Positions 13,458 to 14,188 of a DNA stretch of 14,188 nucleotides are shown in pieces. Below the pieces are notes generated by a model that saw only the letters and a list, made by a program, of their open reading frames with translations, had not been told where the DNA came from and did not search any database. Origin of the DNA: an uncultured Solirubrobacteraceae bacterium (lineage in GTDB: Bacteria > Actinomycetota > Thermoleophilia > Solirubrobacterales > Solirubrobacteraceae); NCBI GenBank assembly GCA_902806215.1, contig CADCVT010000015.1, positions 1-14,188 of the forward strand. Reading direction: 5' to 3'. The number at the start of each line of letters is the position of its first letter. Positions within the stretch are counted from its first letter, which is position 1. A program made the position numbers and the translations under genes.

Positions 13458-13485
13458 GCAGCCTGAAGGCTGCTATCCCTGAGGG
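13458..13485 (+). promoter_or_regulatory. Hairpin and weak leaderless-type promoter before typA
   Basis: GCAGCC-TGAA-GGCTGC (13458-13473) is a perfect six-base-pair hairpin with a tetraloop. Immediately after it TATCCC (13474-13479) and six bases lead to the GTG at 13486. The element matches TANNNT except for the last base, so this is the weakest of the leaderless candidates. The GAGGG next to the GTG is too close to serve as a Shine-Dalgarno. Confidence 0.35.

Positions 13486-14188
<703 letters not shown>

Noticed and set aside
8403..13466. An open plus-strand frame of 1687 codons opposite the c-di-GMP gene and running on through the hydrolase region
   Set aside because: It is antisense or out of frame to genes with clear domains and is low-complexity (Arg/Ala/Gly/Val-rich). 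Extreme GC removes stop codons, so such long shadow frames are expected.

Overview
The window is very GC-rich, with third codon positions almost always G or C. It encodes a wax-ester/diacylglycerol acyltransferase, an EAL-GGDEF protein ending in a DICT domain, and several genes that appear to be read from leaderless mRNAs. Together these suggest an actinobacterium, possibly of the Solirubrobacterales/Thermoleophilia type. The phylum is a reasonable inference; the order is a guess. No rRNA, tRNA, CRISPR array, transposase, integrase or phage gene was seen, so this looks like ordinary chromosome.

Layout. Positions 1-3162 carry lipid and redox genes: a partial acyl-CoA dehydrogenase (minus), an almost abutting divergent SDR/epimerase (plus), and a WS/DGAT acyltransferase (plus) whose frame is cut by an in-frame TAG 31 codons before its apparent natural end. 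Positions 3167-5249 (minus) hold a secreted subtilisin-like protease and a MIP18/DUF59 Fe-S assembly protein. A divergent STAS protein follows (5309-5623), then a plus-strand operon of fxsA, a CrtC/AttH-like protein and a HAD hydrolase (5662-7615), joined by TGATG stop/start overlaps. Positions 7738-10979 (minus) hold a small unknown protein and a large GAF-LOV-GGDEF-EAL-DICT cyclic-di-GMP protein. A secreted alpha/beta hydrolase diverges from it (11080-12849). Two small minus-strand genes follow: an apparent remnant of an FAD-binding oxidoreductase and a short C-x-C...H zinc-type protein. The 5' part of typA/bipA closes the window.

Most interesting points. (1) A repeated promoter layout, TANNNT followed by exactly six bases and then the start codon, precedes the acyltransferase, protease, DUF59 and STAS genes. 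For the STAS gene it points to an AUC codon as the start, which restores the first STAS strand. (2) Two perfect hairpins with 13- and 14-bp arms and 3-nt loops lie side by side inside the coding sequence of the fxsA tail. (3) An in-frame amber codon interrupts the WS/DGAT C-terminus. (4) The c-di-GMP protein carries a LOV photosensor with its reactive cysteine but an altered surrounding motif. (5) The protease has Asp where the family has the oxyanion-hole Asn. (6) An 11-bp inverted repeat encloses the start codon of the secreted hydrolase.

Genes lie close together, and no stretch over 300 bases lacks a gene. The longest gaps (4808-4952, 7616-7737, 10980-11079, 13155-13255) hold promoters, possible hairpins or nothing recognisable.
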